From an uncultured Finegoldia sp. (GTDB taxonomy: Bacteria; Bacillota; Clostridia; Tissierellales; Peptoniphilaceae): DNA of 64,000 nt. A program made the translations under genes and the position numbers. The stretch is taken from NCBI RefSeq assembly GCF_947252345.1, contig NZ_CAMXVC010000004.1:10627-74626 (forward strand). Direction: 5' to 3'. The notes beneath the pieces were generated by a model. That model was given only the letters and a program-made list of their open reading frames with translations, was not told the origin of the DNA and made no database searches. Positions 32,409 through 41,477 of the stretch are shown here, piece after piece (the stretch's first letter is position 1; each line of letters opens with the position of its first letter).

Positions 32409-33398
32409 ATGAAGATTTTAATTTACAAAGGAGATTATGATTTAGTCAAAAAAAGTGGTGTTGGACAAGCTATAGAACATCAAGAGAAGGCACTAAAACT
32501 TAATAACATTGATTATACTACAGATGAAAATGAGCATTATGATATTGTCCATATTAATACAATTATGCCAAAATCAAAATGTTTTGCAAAAAAAGCCCGA
32601 AAACAAGGCAAAAAAATTATATATTATGGTCATTCTACAATGGAAGATTTCAGAAATTCATTTAGAGGAGCTAATATTCTAAGCGGATTATTCAAAAAAT
32701 GGATAATTAGTTGCTATAATTTGGGGGACATAATAATAACTCCCACTATGTATTCCAAAAAAATTTTAGAAAGCTACAATATAAATAAAAAAATATATAA
32801 TTTATCTAATGGAATTGACCTTGATAAATTCAAAGGTGATGAAAATAGCAGAATTAGATTTAGAAAAAAATTTAATTTAAAGAACGATGATAAAGTTATC
32901 ATTTCCGTTGGTCATCTTATTAAGAGAAAAGGCTTGGACGATTTTTTCGAAGTTGCGAGATTATTACCGGATTATAAGTTTATATGGTTTGGTTATACAA
33001 ACCCAAAATTATTGACAACTCATATTAAACGAGCTATTAAAAATAAGCCTACAAATGTTACAATGGCTGGTTATATTGACCAAAATGATTTGGTTGATTG
33101 CTACAAAGGCAGTGACTTATTTTTATTTATGACAAGAGAAGAAACAGAGGGAATAGTTTTATTAGAAGCTTTTGCATCTAAGATACCAGTTCTTGTTCGT
33201 GATATAAAAATTTATGAAGATATGTTTACAGATGGCAAGGAGCTTATCAAAGCAAAAACTAATGAAGAATTTAGAGATAAAATTATTGAAATTTTAAATG
33301 AAAATAAAACAACAGTTAATGAGGCGTACAAATACGTTGAAAAACGAAGTGTTAAAAATATCGGAGAAAAATTGAGCAATATATATTCTGAATTATGA
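32409..33398 (+). CDS. GT4 glycosyltransferase, CpoA-like (second glycolipid sugar)
   Basis: 329 residues, GT4. The N-terminus (MKILIYKGDYDLVKKSGVGQ) resembles CpoA-type enzymes that add a second sugar to monoglucosyl-diacylglycerol. The acceptor-side loop is IYYGHSTMEDFRNSFRG; the donor site has SVGHLIKRKGLDDF and the EX7E motif EGIVLLEAFASK (about 242-253). It starts 8 bases after the VTT gene and completes the three-gene cassette. No distinct terminator follows. The exact sugar is not readable. Confidence 0.82.
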   Translation: MKILIYKGDYDLVKKSGVGQAIEHQEKALKLNNIDYTTDENEHYDIVHINTIMPKSKCFAKKARKQGKKIIYYGHSTMEDFRNSFRGANILSGLFKKWIISCYNLGDIIITPTMYSKKILESYNINKKIYNLSNGIDLDKFKGDENSRIRFRKKFNLKNDDKVIISVGHLIKRKGLDDFFEVARLLPDYKFIWFGYTNPKLLTTHIKRAIKNKPTNVTMAGYIDQNDLVDCYKGSDLFLFMTREETEGIVLLEAFASKIPVLVRDIKIYEDMFTDGKELIKAKTNEEFRDKIIEILNENKTTVNEAYKYVEKRSVKNIGEKLSNIYSEL

Positions 33399-33474
33399 AA
33401 TATTTGTGCTTAAACGTTATCATAATATCAAAAATATATATGAATTATAAAGGTTTGGATAATATTTATATTTA

Positions 33475-33503
33475 TTTACAAAAGAGTTTTTTAGTTGTAT
33501 AAT
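33475..33503 (+). promoter_or_regulatory. Promoter of spoVG
   Basis: TTTACA at 33475-33480, a 17-base spacer, and TATAAT at 33498-33503. Confidence 0.7.
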
Positions 33504-33534
33504 AAAATTATATAGTTAACAAGGCGGTGATGTT

Positions 33535-33837
33535 ATGCAAATTACAGATGTAAGAGTCAAAATATTAAATTTCGACAATAGGTTAAGAGCTGTAGCTTCT
33601 ATTGCTTTTGATGATGAAATCGTAATTCACGATATCAAAGTGATAGATGGAGAAAATGGTATGTTTTTGGCTATGCCAAGTAGAAAAATCGGTGATGGTA
33701 GATATCGTGATATAGCTCATCCAATATCTTCTACAACTAGAGAAAAAATCGAAGAAGCGATTTTTACAAAGTACAATGAAGAATTAGAAAAACAATCTTC
33801 AATTGAATCGGAACAATTAAATGAGGAACAAGAATAA
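33535..33837 (+). CDS. spoVG: SpoVG family regulator
   Basis: A small DNA/RNA-binding regulator, 100 residues. The family core is present: MQITDVRVKILNFDNRLRAV at the start, IKVIDGENGMFLAMPSRK (about 38-55) and RDIAHPISSTTREKIEEAI. SpoVG was named for sporulation in Bacillus but is widespread in non-spore-formers, where it affects envelope, virulence and division genes. ATG with AAGGCGGTG upstream. Single gene with own promoter and terminator. Confidence 0.96.
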   Translation: MQITDVRVKILNFDNRLRAVASIAFDDEIVIHDIKVIDGENGMFLAMPSRKIGDGRYRDIAHPISSTTREKIEEAIFTKYNEELEKQSSIESEQLNEEQE

Positions 33838-33868
33838 TCAAGATAATAATTGATGCACTATTCAAAAA

Positions 33869-33907
33869 ACCAGCGTTAGTTTGTCAACTGACACTGGTAT
33901 TTTTTTG
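33869..33907 (+). terminator. Terminator after spoVG
   Basis: A 13-bp stem with one mismatch and one G-U pair (33869-33881 with 33886-33898), loop TGTC, then a T run. Confidence 0.9.
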
Positions 33908-33909
33908 AT

Positions 33910-33937
33910 TTTACATATTATAATTTTTTGGTATAAT
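33910..33937 (+). promoter_or_regulatory. Promoter of asnA
   Basis: TTTACA at 33910-33915, a 16-base spacer, and TATAAT at 33932-33937 preceded by TGG (extended -10). Confidence 0.65.
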
Positions 33938-33973
33938 ATAAAATTATAATTGTATTATAAAAAGGAGATAGTT

Positions 33974-34984
33974 ATGGAACTACAAATACCCAAAGGATAT
34001 AAATCATCTTTAGATTTATTAGAAACACAAAAAGCAATTAAAATCATCAAAGATTTTTTTCAATATAGGTTGTCGGATTCACTTAATTTAACAAGAGTAT
34101 CAGCACCTTTGTTCGTAAGAGCAAATACAGGAATTAATGATAATTTAAACGGAGTTGAAACACCAGTAGGATTTGAATTTCTTGAAAATGGCTCAATGAG
34201 TAGACTTGAAATTGTTCAATCATTAGCGAAATGGAAGAGAGTTGCATTAAAAAAATACAATATAGAAGAAAATCACGGAATCTATACGGATATGAATGCC
34301 ATCAGACCTTCTGAAATTTGTGACAATACTCATTCATTGTATGTAGACCAGTGGGACTGGGAAAAAGTAATGTCACCAAAAGATAGAAACATAGATTATC
34401 TAAAAGAAACTGTAAGAAAAATTTATCAATGTTTTTTGGATACGCAAACAATGTTAATCAATTCATACGAAGGTTACAAAAAAATATTGCCTGATGAAAT
34501 AACTTTTGTAACAACTGAAGATTTGGAAGATATGTATCCAGAAAAATCATCAGATGAGAGAGAAAATCTCATCACAAAAAAATATGGAGCGGTTTTTTTA
34601 ATTGGAATTGGCGATGAACTAAAATCGGGGAAAGCACATTCGGACAGGTCTCCAGATTACGATGATTGGAGCTTGAATGGGGATATTTTGGTGTACAATC
34701 CTGTTTTGGATAATTGCTTGGAATTGAGTTCAATGGGAATTAGAGTAGACAAGGATAGATTGGTTTATCAATTAAACAAGAAAAATAATAATGACAGAAT
34801 TAATTTGGAGTATCACCAATTATTGTTGAATGATAAATTACCACAATCAATAGGTGGTGGTATTGGCCAGTCAAGAATTTGTATGTTTTTCTTGCAAAAA
34901 GCTCACATAGGTGAAGTTCAATCTTCTATTTGGCCAGAAGATATGGTAGAAAAATGCGAAAAATTAGGAATAAAATTATTATAA
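33974..34984 (+). CDS. asnA: Aspartate-ammonia ligase (asparagine synthetase A)
   Basis: Makes asparagine from aspartate, ammonia and ATP; related to class II aminoacyl-tRNA synthetase cores. 336 residues, as expected. Signatures YKSSLDLLETQKAIKIIKDF (start), HGIYTDMNAIRPSE (about 95-108), HSLYVDQWDWE, and the C-terminal GGGIGQSRICMFFL. ATG 33974 has AAAGGAGA upstream; an earlier in-frame ATG precedes that site and is rejected. Single gene. Confidence 0.97.
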   Translation: MELQIPKGYKSSLDLLETQKAIKIIKDFFQYRLSDSLNLTRVSAPLFVRANTGINDNLNGVETPVGFEFLENGSMSRLEIVQSLAKWKRVALKKYNIEENHGIYTDMNAIRPSEICDNTHSLYVDQWDWEKVMSPKDRNIDYLKETVRKIYQCFLDTQTMLINSYEGYKKILPDEITFVTTEDLEDMYPEKSSDERENLITKKYGAVFLIGIGDELKSGKAHSDRSPDYDDWSLNGDILVYNPVLDNCLELSSMGIRVDKDRLVYQLNKKNNNDRINLEYHQLLLNDKLPQSIGGGIGQSRICMFFLQKAHIGEVQSSIWPEDMVEKCEKLGIKLL

Positions 34985-34990
34985 TTTTTA

Positions 34991-35029
34991 AAGAGTTATT
35001 TATTTCAACAAATAAGTAACTCTTTTTTT
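34991..35029 (+). terminator. Terminator after asnA
   Basis: A 14-bp stem with one G-U pair (34992-35005 with 35010-35023), loop CAAC, then seven T. Confidence 0.93.
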
Positions 35030-35050
35030 ATTACTAGCTATTATTTGAGT

Positions 35051-35079
35051 TTTACTTTTAAATTTATTTGTAGTATGAT
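35051..35079 (+). promoter_or_regulatory. Promoter of ktrB-ktrA, next to the start codon
   Basis: TTTACT at 35051-35056, a 17-base spacer, and TATGAT at 35074-35079. The ktrB ATG begins at 35086, at the expected start of transcription, so the message may have no leader. Confidence 0.55.
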
Positions 35080-35085
35080 TTGATT

Positions 35086-36420
35086 ATGAAAAAGATACAA
35101 AAATATTTAAAAGATAATCCGCCATTGGTTTTAATTCTAAGCTTTTTTTCTTTGATAATAATAGGCTCTTTTTTCTTATGGTTACCTATTAGTCAAAATA
35201 AAATAAAAATAGAATACTTAGATTGTCTTTTCACTGCTACATCCTCGGTTTGTGTAACAGGATTAGTTACTGTTCCGACTTTTAGTGCGTGGAGTGTTTT
35301 CGGCAAGACTATAATTATTATATTAATTCAAATGGGTGGATTAGGTTTTATGACATTTGCAACTCTGATTGCACTTGTTATGGGTAGAAGAATTACTTTA
35401 AAAGATAGATTAATAATAAAAGAACAAACAAATAGTATTGATATGCAGGGTATGGTTAAGCTAATTAAGTATATTTTAATATCAACTTTTACGTTTGAAA
35501 CTATTGGTGCATTACTTCTGATGATAAGATTTGTACCAATGTACGGATTTAAGGGGATTTTTTACAGCTTTTTCCACTCTATATCAGGATTTTGCAATGC
35601 TGGGTTTGATATTTTAGGGCCAAATTCATTGATAGATTTCAATACTCATTGGTTTATTTTAATGGTTATTGGTTTATTGATAATCATTGGTGGTATAGGA
35701 TTTAATGTTATATTGGATATTGTTCACAATAAGTTAAATTTTAGAAAGTATACTTTGCATACGAAAATTGTTTTGACAACGACGATTTTAATGCTATCAA
35801 TTACTTCGATTTTAATTTTTGTTATGGAATTTGCCAATCCCTATACTATTGGAAAATTAAATGTTTTTAATAAAATATCAAACTCTATTTTTCAAGCTAT
35901 CACTCTTCGAACTGCTGGATTTGCATCAATTAGTCAATCAGATTTGCTTGATAGTTCAAGCGTTTTATCTATTTTGAATATGTTTATCGGAGGTTCACCT
36001 GCCGGAACAGCTGGAGGTATTAAGACAACAACTTTTGCGTTATTGATTATTGTAGCTATTAGTGAAATAAAAGGCAGAGAAGATGTTGAAGTATTTGATA
36101 GAAGGATAAGAGTATCGCAAATAAAAAAAGCCTTGGCAATAATAACACTATCATTGGCATGGGTAATATTTGTAACATTTTTGATTTTGTTAATAGACAA
36201 AGCAAAATATTTAGATGTAGTATATGAAGTTGTAAGTGCATTTGGTACGGTTGGATTGACTAGAAGCTTAACTCCAAACTTTAACAGTATATCGAAAATA
36301 CTAATTATAATGACAATGTACATTGGGAGAGTTGGCTCATTGACGATATTATTTGCACTTTCAAATTCAAAAAACAAAAAAGCTTATAAAGAAGCACACG
36401 AAAATATTATTATAGGTTAG
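35086..36420 (+). CDS. ktrB: K+ uptake membrane subunit KtrB (TrkH family)
   Basis: Membrane channel subunit of the Ktr potassium-uptake system, 444 residues, with four pseudo-repeated M1-P-M2 units. Selectivity-filter segments are visible: SSVCVTGLVT, GFCNAGFD, LRTAGFASI and SAFGTVGLT; each supplies the conserved pore glycine. The ATG at 35086 has no recognisable ribosome binding site, and a -10 lies just upstream. A TTG two codons before it in frame adds nothing. It forms an operon with ktrA, 12 bases downstream. Confidence 0.95.
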   Translation: MKKIQKYLKDNPPLVLILSFFSLIIIGSFFLWLPISQNKIKIEYLDCLFTATSSVCVTGLVTVPTFSAWSVFGKTIIIILIQMGGLGFMTFATLIALVMGRRITLKDRLIIKEQTNSIDMQGMVKLIKYILISTFTFETIGALLLMIRFVPMYGFKGIFYSFFHSISGFCNAGFDILGPNSLIDFNTHWFILMVIGLLIIIGGIGFNVILDIVHNKLNFRKYTLHTKIVLTTTILMLSITSILIFVMEFANPYTIGKLNVFNKISNSIFQAITLRTAGFASISQSDLLDSSSVLSILNMFIGGSPAGTAGGIKTTTFALLIIVAISEIKGREDVEVFDRRIRVSQIKKALAIITLSLAWVIFVTFLILLIDKAKYLDVVYEVVSAFGTVGLTRSLTPNFNSISKILIIMTMYIGRVGSLTILFALSNSKNKKAYKEAHENIIIG

Positions 36421-36432
36421 GTTAGAATATTT

Positions 36433-37110
36433 ATGAAACAATTTGTAGTTGTTGGCTGCGGTAGGTTCGGCAGAGCCTGTGCAGTCGAGTTAGCAAACAC
36501 TGGTCACGAAGTTTTGCTAATAGATAATAATGAAGATACAGTTGATGAGATGAGTAGAATAGTTACTCATGCTGTATACATTGAACATTTGACAGAGAAC
36601 TCTCTTAGTTCTGTAGGGGTAGGTAATTTTGATGTAGCAATAGTTGCTATTTCTTCAAATTTTGAAGCTTCAATTTTATCTACAGTTGTATGCAAAAAAT
36701 TAGGCGTTAAAAAAGTTATCACAAAAGCTAAAGACACATTGCATGGAAATATTTTGTTAAAAGTAGGAGCAGATAAAACTATCATTCCGGAAAATGATTC
36801 TGCTGTTAGACTTGCAAGGAGCTTGAGTAGTGACCAAATATTTGATTATATTGAATTTACTGATGATTACTCCATAGCAGAGATTACTCCAAAAAAAGAA
36901 TGGATAGGCAAGAATTTTATAGAAATTGGTATCAGAAGCAAATACGGTATTAACGTAGTCGCAGTAAAAAATCATGGACAGATGAACATCAACCCTGCCC
37001 CTGATTATTGCGTAAAATTTGAAGACTATTTGATAGTAATTGGTTCTAATGATGATTTAGAAAAGATTACAAACGCAGGCGATAATAATGATAACCTCTA
37101 CGTCAAATAA
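36433..37110 (+). CDS. ktrA: K+ uptake regulatory subunit KtrA (RCK domain)
   Basis: Cytoplasmic nucleotide-gated ring subunit that controls KtrB. 225 residues: RCK_N Rossmann domain with VVVGCGRFGRACA (about 5-17) and the acidic ligand in LLIDNNEDTVDEM, then RCK_C (about 140-220). ATP/ADP and, in many species, cyclic di-AMP set its state; the c-di-AMP site cannot be confirmed by eye. Its end overlaps the next gene by 23 bases. Confidence 0.95.
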   Translation: MKQFVVVGCGRFGRACAVELANTGHEVLLIDNNEDTVDEMSRIVTHAVYIEHLTENSLSSVGVGNFDVAIVAISSNFEASILSTVVCKKLGVKKVITKAKDTLHGNILLKVGADKTIIPENDSAVRLARSLSSDQIFDYIEFTDDYSIAEITPKKEWIGKNFIEIGIRSKYGINVVAVKNHGQMNINPAPDYCVKFEDYLIVIGSNDDLEKITNAGDNNDNLYVK

Positions 37111-37819
37111 AATTTACAAACATTGCAAATCACTATATTCGAAAAAATTCAGATATAAATTCAGTGAATTTATAATAGAAGGCTACAAACTGTACAATGA
37201 AGCTTTGCGTTCACGATTGAAAATCAAGCAAGTAATATTGAGAGAAGGAGAAGCTCCAATAGAAGGAAGTGTTATTTTTGATAAAAAAACATTCGATAGC
37301 TTGAGTGAGATGAATAATTCAGAAGGAATTATTTGTGTGGTAGAATTTTTAGAAAAATTTCAAGATGATAGTGACAAGATTTTGTTCTTAGAAAATATAA
37401 ACGACCCTGGAAATTTAGGCACGATAATCAGAAGTGCCGAAGCTTTTGGGTATAAGAAAATTATTATGTCACATAATAGCTGTGATATTTACAATTTAAA
37501 AACTGTTCGAAGTGCAATGGGAAGTTTATTTAGATTATCGATAGAATACAGAGATATTAGTATTTTAAATGAGTATAAAAATAAAGGATTTAAGATTTAT
37601 GAAACTTCCTTAGAAAAAAATTCAAAAAGTATTTTAGAAATAAAGAAAAAAACAAAACACATTTTAATCATAGGTAATGAAGCGAATGGGATTTCAAATG
37701 AAATCAAAAGTTTTGCCGATGAGTTTCTCATTATACCAATGGATGGGATAACTGAATCTTTGAATGCTTCGATAGCAGCGAGTTTAAGTATGTTTTATTT
37801 GTCTAAATTGACAAATTAA
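37088..37819 (+). CDS. TrmH-family RNA 2'-O-methyltransferase (YsgA-like)
   Basis: A SPOUT-class rRNA/tRNA methyltransferase, 243 residues: a short N-terminal substrate-binding domain (about 1-90), then the SpoU domain with NINDPGNLGTIIRSAEAFG (about 112-130), IGNEANGIS and IPMDGITESLNASIAASL. A related gene lies upstream of pheST in Bacillus (ysgA), matching the order here. The start (ATG 37088) lies inside the end of ktrA. The -35 of the pheST promoter is within its last codons. Confidence 0.88.
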   Translation: MITSTSNKIYKHCKSLYSKKFRYKFSEFIIEGYKLYNEALRSRLKIKQVILREGEAPIEGSVIFDKKTFDSLSEMNNSEGIICVVEFLEKFQDDSDKILFLENINDPGNLGTIIRSAEAFGYKKIIMSHNSCDIYNLKTVRSAMGSLFRLSIEYRDISILNEYKNKGFKIYETSLEKNSKSILEIKKKTKHILIIGNEANGISNEIKSFADEFLIIPMDGITESLNASIAASLSMFYLSKLTN

Positions 37820-37836
37820 TAATTATGTTATAAAAT
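37808..37836 (+). promoter_or_regulatory. Promoter of pheST T-box leader
   Basis: Perfect TTGACA at 37808-37813, a 17-base spacer, and TAAAAT at 37831-37836. The -35 is inside the methyltransferase stop region. Confidence 0.7.
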
Positions 37837-37842
37837 ATAAAA

Positions 37843-38046
37843 AAATGTTGAAGAAGAAAATACAAATGTAGATATTAAGAGAGGTATGGGTTGGTGAAAC
37901 ATATTTATCGAAATTTGTTGGTTCGCTTTGAAGTTGCCAATAGGCCGTATAATGTGCGTTAAACTTATGAGTGATGTTATCATAAATTGGGTGGTACCGC
38001 GGAAAAATACAATCTTTCGTCCCATATCGGGATGAGGGATTTTTTT
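37843..38046 (+). ncRNA. T-box leader (phenylalanine) of pheST
   Basis: T-box core TGGGTGGTACCGCGG at 37988-38002. The terminator is a 13-bp stem with three G-U pairs (38011-38023 with 38029-38041), loop ATATC, then a T run. The Stem I AG-bulge/apical loop (AAGAGAGG ... GGTGAAA) is at about 37877-37900. The specifier TTC at 37922-37924 is placed by lining up the following GCTTTGAAG with the same spot in the glyS leader. TTC reads phenylalanine, matching the downstream genes. Confidence 0.92.
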
Positions 38047-38065
38047 ATTTGTAAAAGGAGATAAA

Positions 38066-39088
38066 ATGAAAAAAGAAATTTTAAAAATTAAAGAAAAAAG
38101 CTTGGGCTTAATAGAACAAGCAAGTGATTTAAAATTATTAGACGAGATTAGAGTAAAAATTCTTGGTAAAAAAGGTGATTTGACATTACTACTTAGAAAT
38201 ATGGGTAATTTGTCAAAAGAAGAAAGACCAATAATTGGTCAATTAGCAAATGAAGTGCGTTCTAAAATTGAAGAGTCACTATCTGAAAAACTTGAACAAT
38301 TAAAATCTGAAAAAAAGAAATTTAAATTAAAAGAAGAAGAAATTGATGTAACGGCAAATAGAGGTATGAGAGAAGTATCTCATAAACACCCATTAAACGA
38401 AACAATAATTCAGCTTGAAAATTTATTTCAAACAATGGGATTTGATATTGTAGATGGTCCTGAAATCGACACAGTTGAAAATACATTTGATTTATTGAAC
38501 TCTCCGAAATATCACCCATCGAGGTCGTTATCAGACACATTTTATTTAGATGACAAAACAGTTTTAAGGCCACACACATCAAGCGTACAAATAAGAACTA
38601 TGAAAACACAAAAACCTCCAATAAGAATGGTTTCTGCGGGAAGAACATTCAGATTTGATGATGTAGATGACACGCATTCACCGATGTTTCATCAAATTGA
38701 AGGTCTTGTAGTTGATAAAAATGTTACTATGGCTAACTTAATGGATACGATTAATATTTTTATTAAAAATTTATTTGGAGAAGAAATTCAAACGAGATTT
38801 AGACCACATTACTTTCCATTTACTGAGCCATCTATGGAAGTGGATGTTACTTGTTTTGATTGCAAAGGTAAAGGATGCCTAAGCTGTAACAACACTGGTT
38901 GGAGCATGGAACTTTTAGGTTGCGGAATGGTACACCCAAATGTTTTGCGCAATTGTGGAATTGACCCAGAAGTATACACTGGATTTGCTTTTGGAATGGG
39001 CGTTGATAGAATAACGATGGTTAAGCATAAAATTGATAATATTAGATTATTGTACGATAATGATAAGAGATTTTTGGAACAGTTCTAG
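38066..39088 (+). CDS. pheS: Phenylalanyl-tRNA synthetase alpha subunit
   Basis: Catalytic subunit of the alpha2-beta2 PheRS. 340 residues: N-terminal coiled coil that contacts tRNA (about 1-85), then class II motifs FDIVDGPEIDT, HTSSVQIRTM (about 173-182), GRTFRFDDVDDTHSPMFHQIEG (in two parts) and GFAFGMGVDRITMVKH (motif 3, near 305-320). ATG has AAAGGAGA upstream. pheT follows after 8 bases. T-box-controlled. Confidence 0.98.
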   Translation: MKKEILKIKEKSLGLIEQASDLKLLDEIRVKILGKKGDLTLLLRNMGNLSKEERPIIGQLANEVRSKIEESLSEKLEQLKSEKKKFKLKEEEIDVTANRGMREVSHKHPLNETIIQLENLFQTMGFDIVDGPEIDTVENTFDLLNSPKYHPSRSLSDTFYLDDKTVLRPHTSSVQIRTMKTQKPPIRMVSAGRTFRFDDVDDTHSPMFHQIEGLVVDKNVTMANLMDTINIFIKNLFGEEIQTRFRPHYFPFTEPSMEVDVTCFDCKGKGCLSCNNTGWSMELLGCGMVHPNVLRNCGIDPEVYTGFAFGMGVDRITMVKHKIDNIRLLYDNDKRFLEQF

Positions 39089-39096
39089 GAGGAAAT

Positions 39097-41469
39097 ATGT
39101 TATTACCTATTAATTGGTTAAAAGACTATGTAGATGTAGACGAATCTATAAAAGTAATCACTGATAGACTTTCAGAGACAGGAAGTCACGTCGAATCTGT
39201 AATTGACAAAAGCGAAAATTTGAATGACAAATTAATTGTCGCAAAAATAAATAAAATTGAAAAACACCCAAATGCTGACAAATTATCTATTGTAACATTA
39301 GATACAGGAGATGGAGAAGCAAATGTAGTAACTGGAGCGAAAAACATAAAAGAAGGTCAGTATGTTTGCTACGCAAAAGTAGGTGCGACACTTCCTAGAG
39401 GTATTGTTTTGAAAGAAGTTGACCTAAAAGGTGTTGTCAGTCCAGGAATGCTTACAAGCTTTGAAGAAATGGGATTTGAGACATCTGTAGTTGACAAAAA
39501 CTCAAAAGAAGGGATAGCCGTATTGTCTGAAAATAAAGTTGGAGAATCCGTTATTAAGGCATTGGAGATTGACGAACCTATTATCGAATTTGAGATAACC
39601 CCTAATAGACCAGATTGCTTATCAGTGTTGGGTATGGCAAGAGAATATGCTGCATCATTTGGAAAAAAAATAAAGTATCCATCAATAGATATAAACAAAT
39701 TTGAAGATGATGTAAAAAATTATATTTCCGAAATTGATATACAAACAGAAAAATGTAGTAGATATGTGGCACGAGTAATCAAAAATGTAGAAATAACTGA
39801 TAGCCCACAATGGCTTAAGAACAGACTTATACAATCAGGAATTAGACCTATTAACAATATTGTTGATGTAACTAATTTTGTAATGCTAGAAACTGGTCAA
39901 CCTATTCACGCTTATGATTTGGATAAAATTTCAGATAAGAAAATCATTGTAAAAGAATCTGGAAAAGAAAAATTTACAGCTATTGATTCAGTGGAAAGAG
40001 AATTATCAAATGATATAATAATTTGTGATGGCAAAAACACTCTTGGAATTGCTGGAATTATGGGAGGATTGGATTCTGAGATAACAAAAGAAACTAAGAA
40101 TGTTTTAATTGAAGCGGCTAGTTTTGATAGTGATACAATCAGATTATCTTCAAGAAGATTACAATTGAGGACGGATGCTTCTACAAGATTTGAGAAAGGC
40201 GTAAGCCAACAATTATGCGATTTAGCTTCTTTGAGGGTTTGCAAATTAATTGAAGACATCTCTGAATCTACTGTAATCAATAATTCTTTTGATATAGTAA
40301 CAAAAGAAGAAAAATTAGAAGATGTCACTTTGTCATACAAAAAATGTAATGAGTTATTGGGTTCTGAAATTTCAAATGAAGAAATTAAAAATATTTTGCA
40401 GTTATTGGAATTCAAAATAATTTATGATGATGAAGAAAAGATAACTGTAAAAGTACCATTCCATAGACAAGATGTTGGAATATATCAAGATTTAATAGAA
40501 GAAGTAGGTAGAATTTATGGATTTGAAAAAATAGGAGCCAAACCTTTAATAGGAAAGCTGAAAAGAGGTATTAAAAGTCAGGAACGAATTGCTATTGACC
40601 ATTGCAAAAAAGCAATGTATTCAATGAACACATATGAAGTTCTTTCGTATTCTTTTATAAGTCCTAAGTCATATAAAAAGGCTATAGTTCATATGAATGA
40701 TGATGAGTTAATTAAACTTATCAATCCATTAGGAGAAGATTATTCAGTAATGAGATCTACAATTTTGCCAAATATTTTAGATATTCTATCTAAAAACTAC
40801 AAAAATAAAATTGAAGATATTTGTGTTTATGAATTGGGTAATACTTTCCACGTGAAAAATGATGATAGATTGGAAACCAAAAAATTAGCAATTGGAATGT
40901 ATGGCAAATATGATTTTTACGATATTAGAGCTATGATTTTGTCTTTATTTAATGAACTCGGTATAAAAGATTATATAATTAAAAAGAATACAAATAATAA
41001 GACTTACCATAGTGGAAGATGTGCTGATGTAGTAATTAACAATGAAATTGTTGCCACATTTGGTGAAATTAGTTTTGAAGTTGCAGAAAATTATGATTTT
41101 GACAATAGAGTTTATGTTGGTGAAATTCATTTTACAGAATTGATTAAATTTATGGATTTCAAAAAAATATACACACCAATTAGTAAATATCCTTCAATTG
41201 AACGTGATATAGCTCTTGTGGTTAATAGAGATTTGGAAAGTATCGAAATTGAAAAAGAAATAATTAAGCATTCTAATGGAATTATAAAAAAAGTATATCT
41301 TTTTGATGAATACAAAGGTGAACACGTTGAAAATGATAAGAAGAGTTTAGCTTACAGGATAATTTATCAATCTAAAGATGAAACATTAAAAGATAAGATA
41401 ATAGAAAAGATACAAGAAGAAATATTAATGTCATTAGAACAAAAATTCAATGCAACATTAAGAAAGTAG
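39097..41469 (+). CDS. pheT: Phenylalanyl-tRNA synthetase beta subunit
   Basis: Editing and structural subunit of PheRS, 790 residues, full length. N-terminal EMAP-like tRNA-binding domain (about 40-150), then B3/B4 editing (TPNRPDCLSVLGMARE, near 168-183), B5, the catalytic-like core and a C-terminal ferredoxin-fold anticodon domain (SKYPSIERDIALVVNRD onward). Start has AGGAGG. Runs directly into zapA with a 8-base gap; probably co-transcribed with pheS and much of the following block. Confidence 0.98.
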   Translation: MLLPINWLKDYVDVDESIKVITDRLSETGSHVESVIDKSENLNDKLIVAKINKIEKHPNADKLSIVTLDTGDGEANVVTGAKNIKEGQYVCYAKVGATLPRGIVLKEVDLKGVVSPGMLTSFEEMGFETSVVDKNSKEGIAVLSENKVGESVIKALEIDEPIIEFEITPNRPDCLSVLGMAREYAASFGKKIKYPSIDINKFEDDVKNYISEIDIQTEKCSRYVARVIKNVEITDSPQWLKNRLIQSGIRPINNIVDVTNFVMLETGQPIHAYDLDKISDKKIIVKESGKEKFTAIDSVERELSNDIIICDGKNTLGIAGIMGGLDSEITKETKNVLIEAASFDSDTIRLSSRRLQLRTDASTRFEKGVSQQLCDLASLRVCKLIEDISESTVINNSFDIVTKEEKLEDVTLSYKKCNELLGSEISNEEIKNILQLLEFKIIYDDEEKITVKVPFHRQDVGIYQDLIEEVGRIYGFEKIGAKPLIGKLKRGIKSQERIAIDHCKKAMYSMNTYEVLSYSFISPKSYKKAIVHMNDDELIKLINPLGEDYSVMRSTILPNILDILSKNYKNKIEDICVYELGNTFHVKNDDRLETKKLAIGMYGKYDFYDIRAMILSLFNELGIKDYIIKKNTNNKTYHSGRCADVVINNEIVATFGEISFEVAENYDFDNRVYVGEIHFTELIKFMDFKKIYTPISKYPSIERDIALVVNRDLESIEIEKEIIKHSNGIIKKVYLFDEYKGEHVENDKKSLAYRIIYQSKDETLKDKIIEKIQEEILMSLEQKFNATLRK

Positions 41470-41477
41470 GAAGGCAT

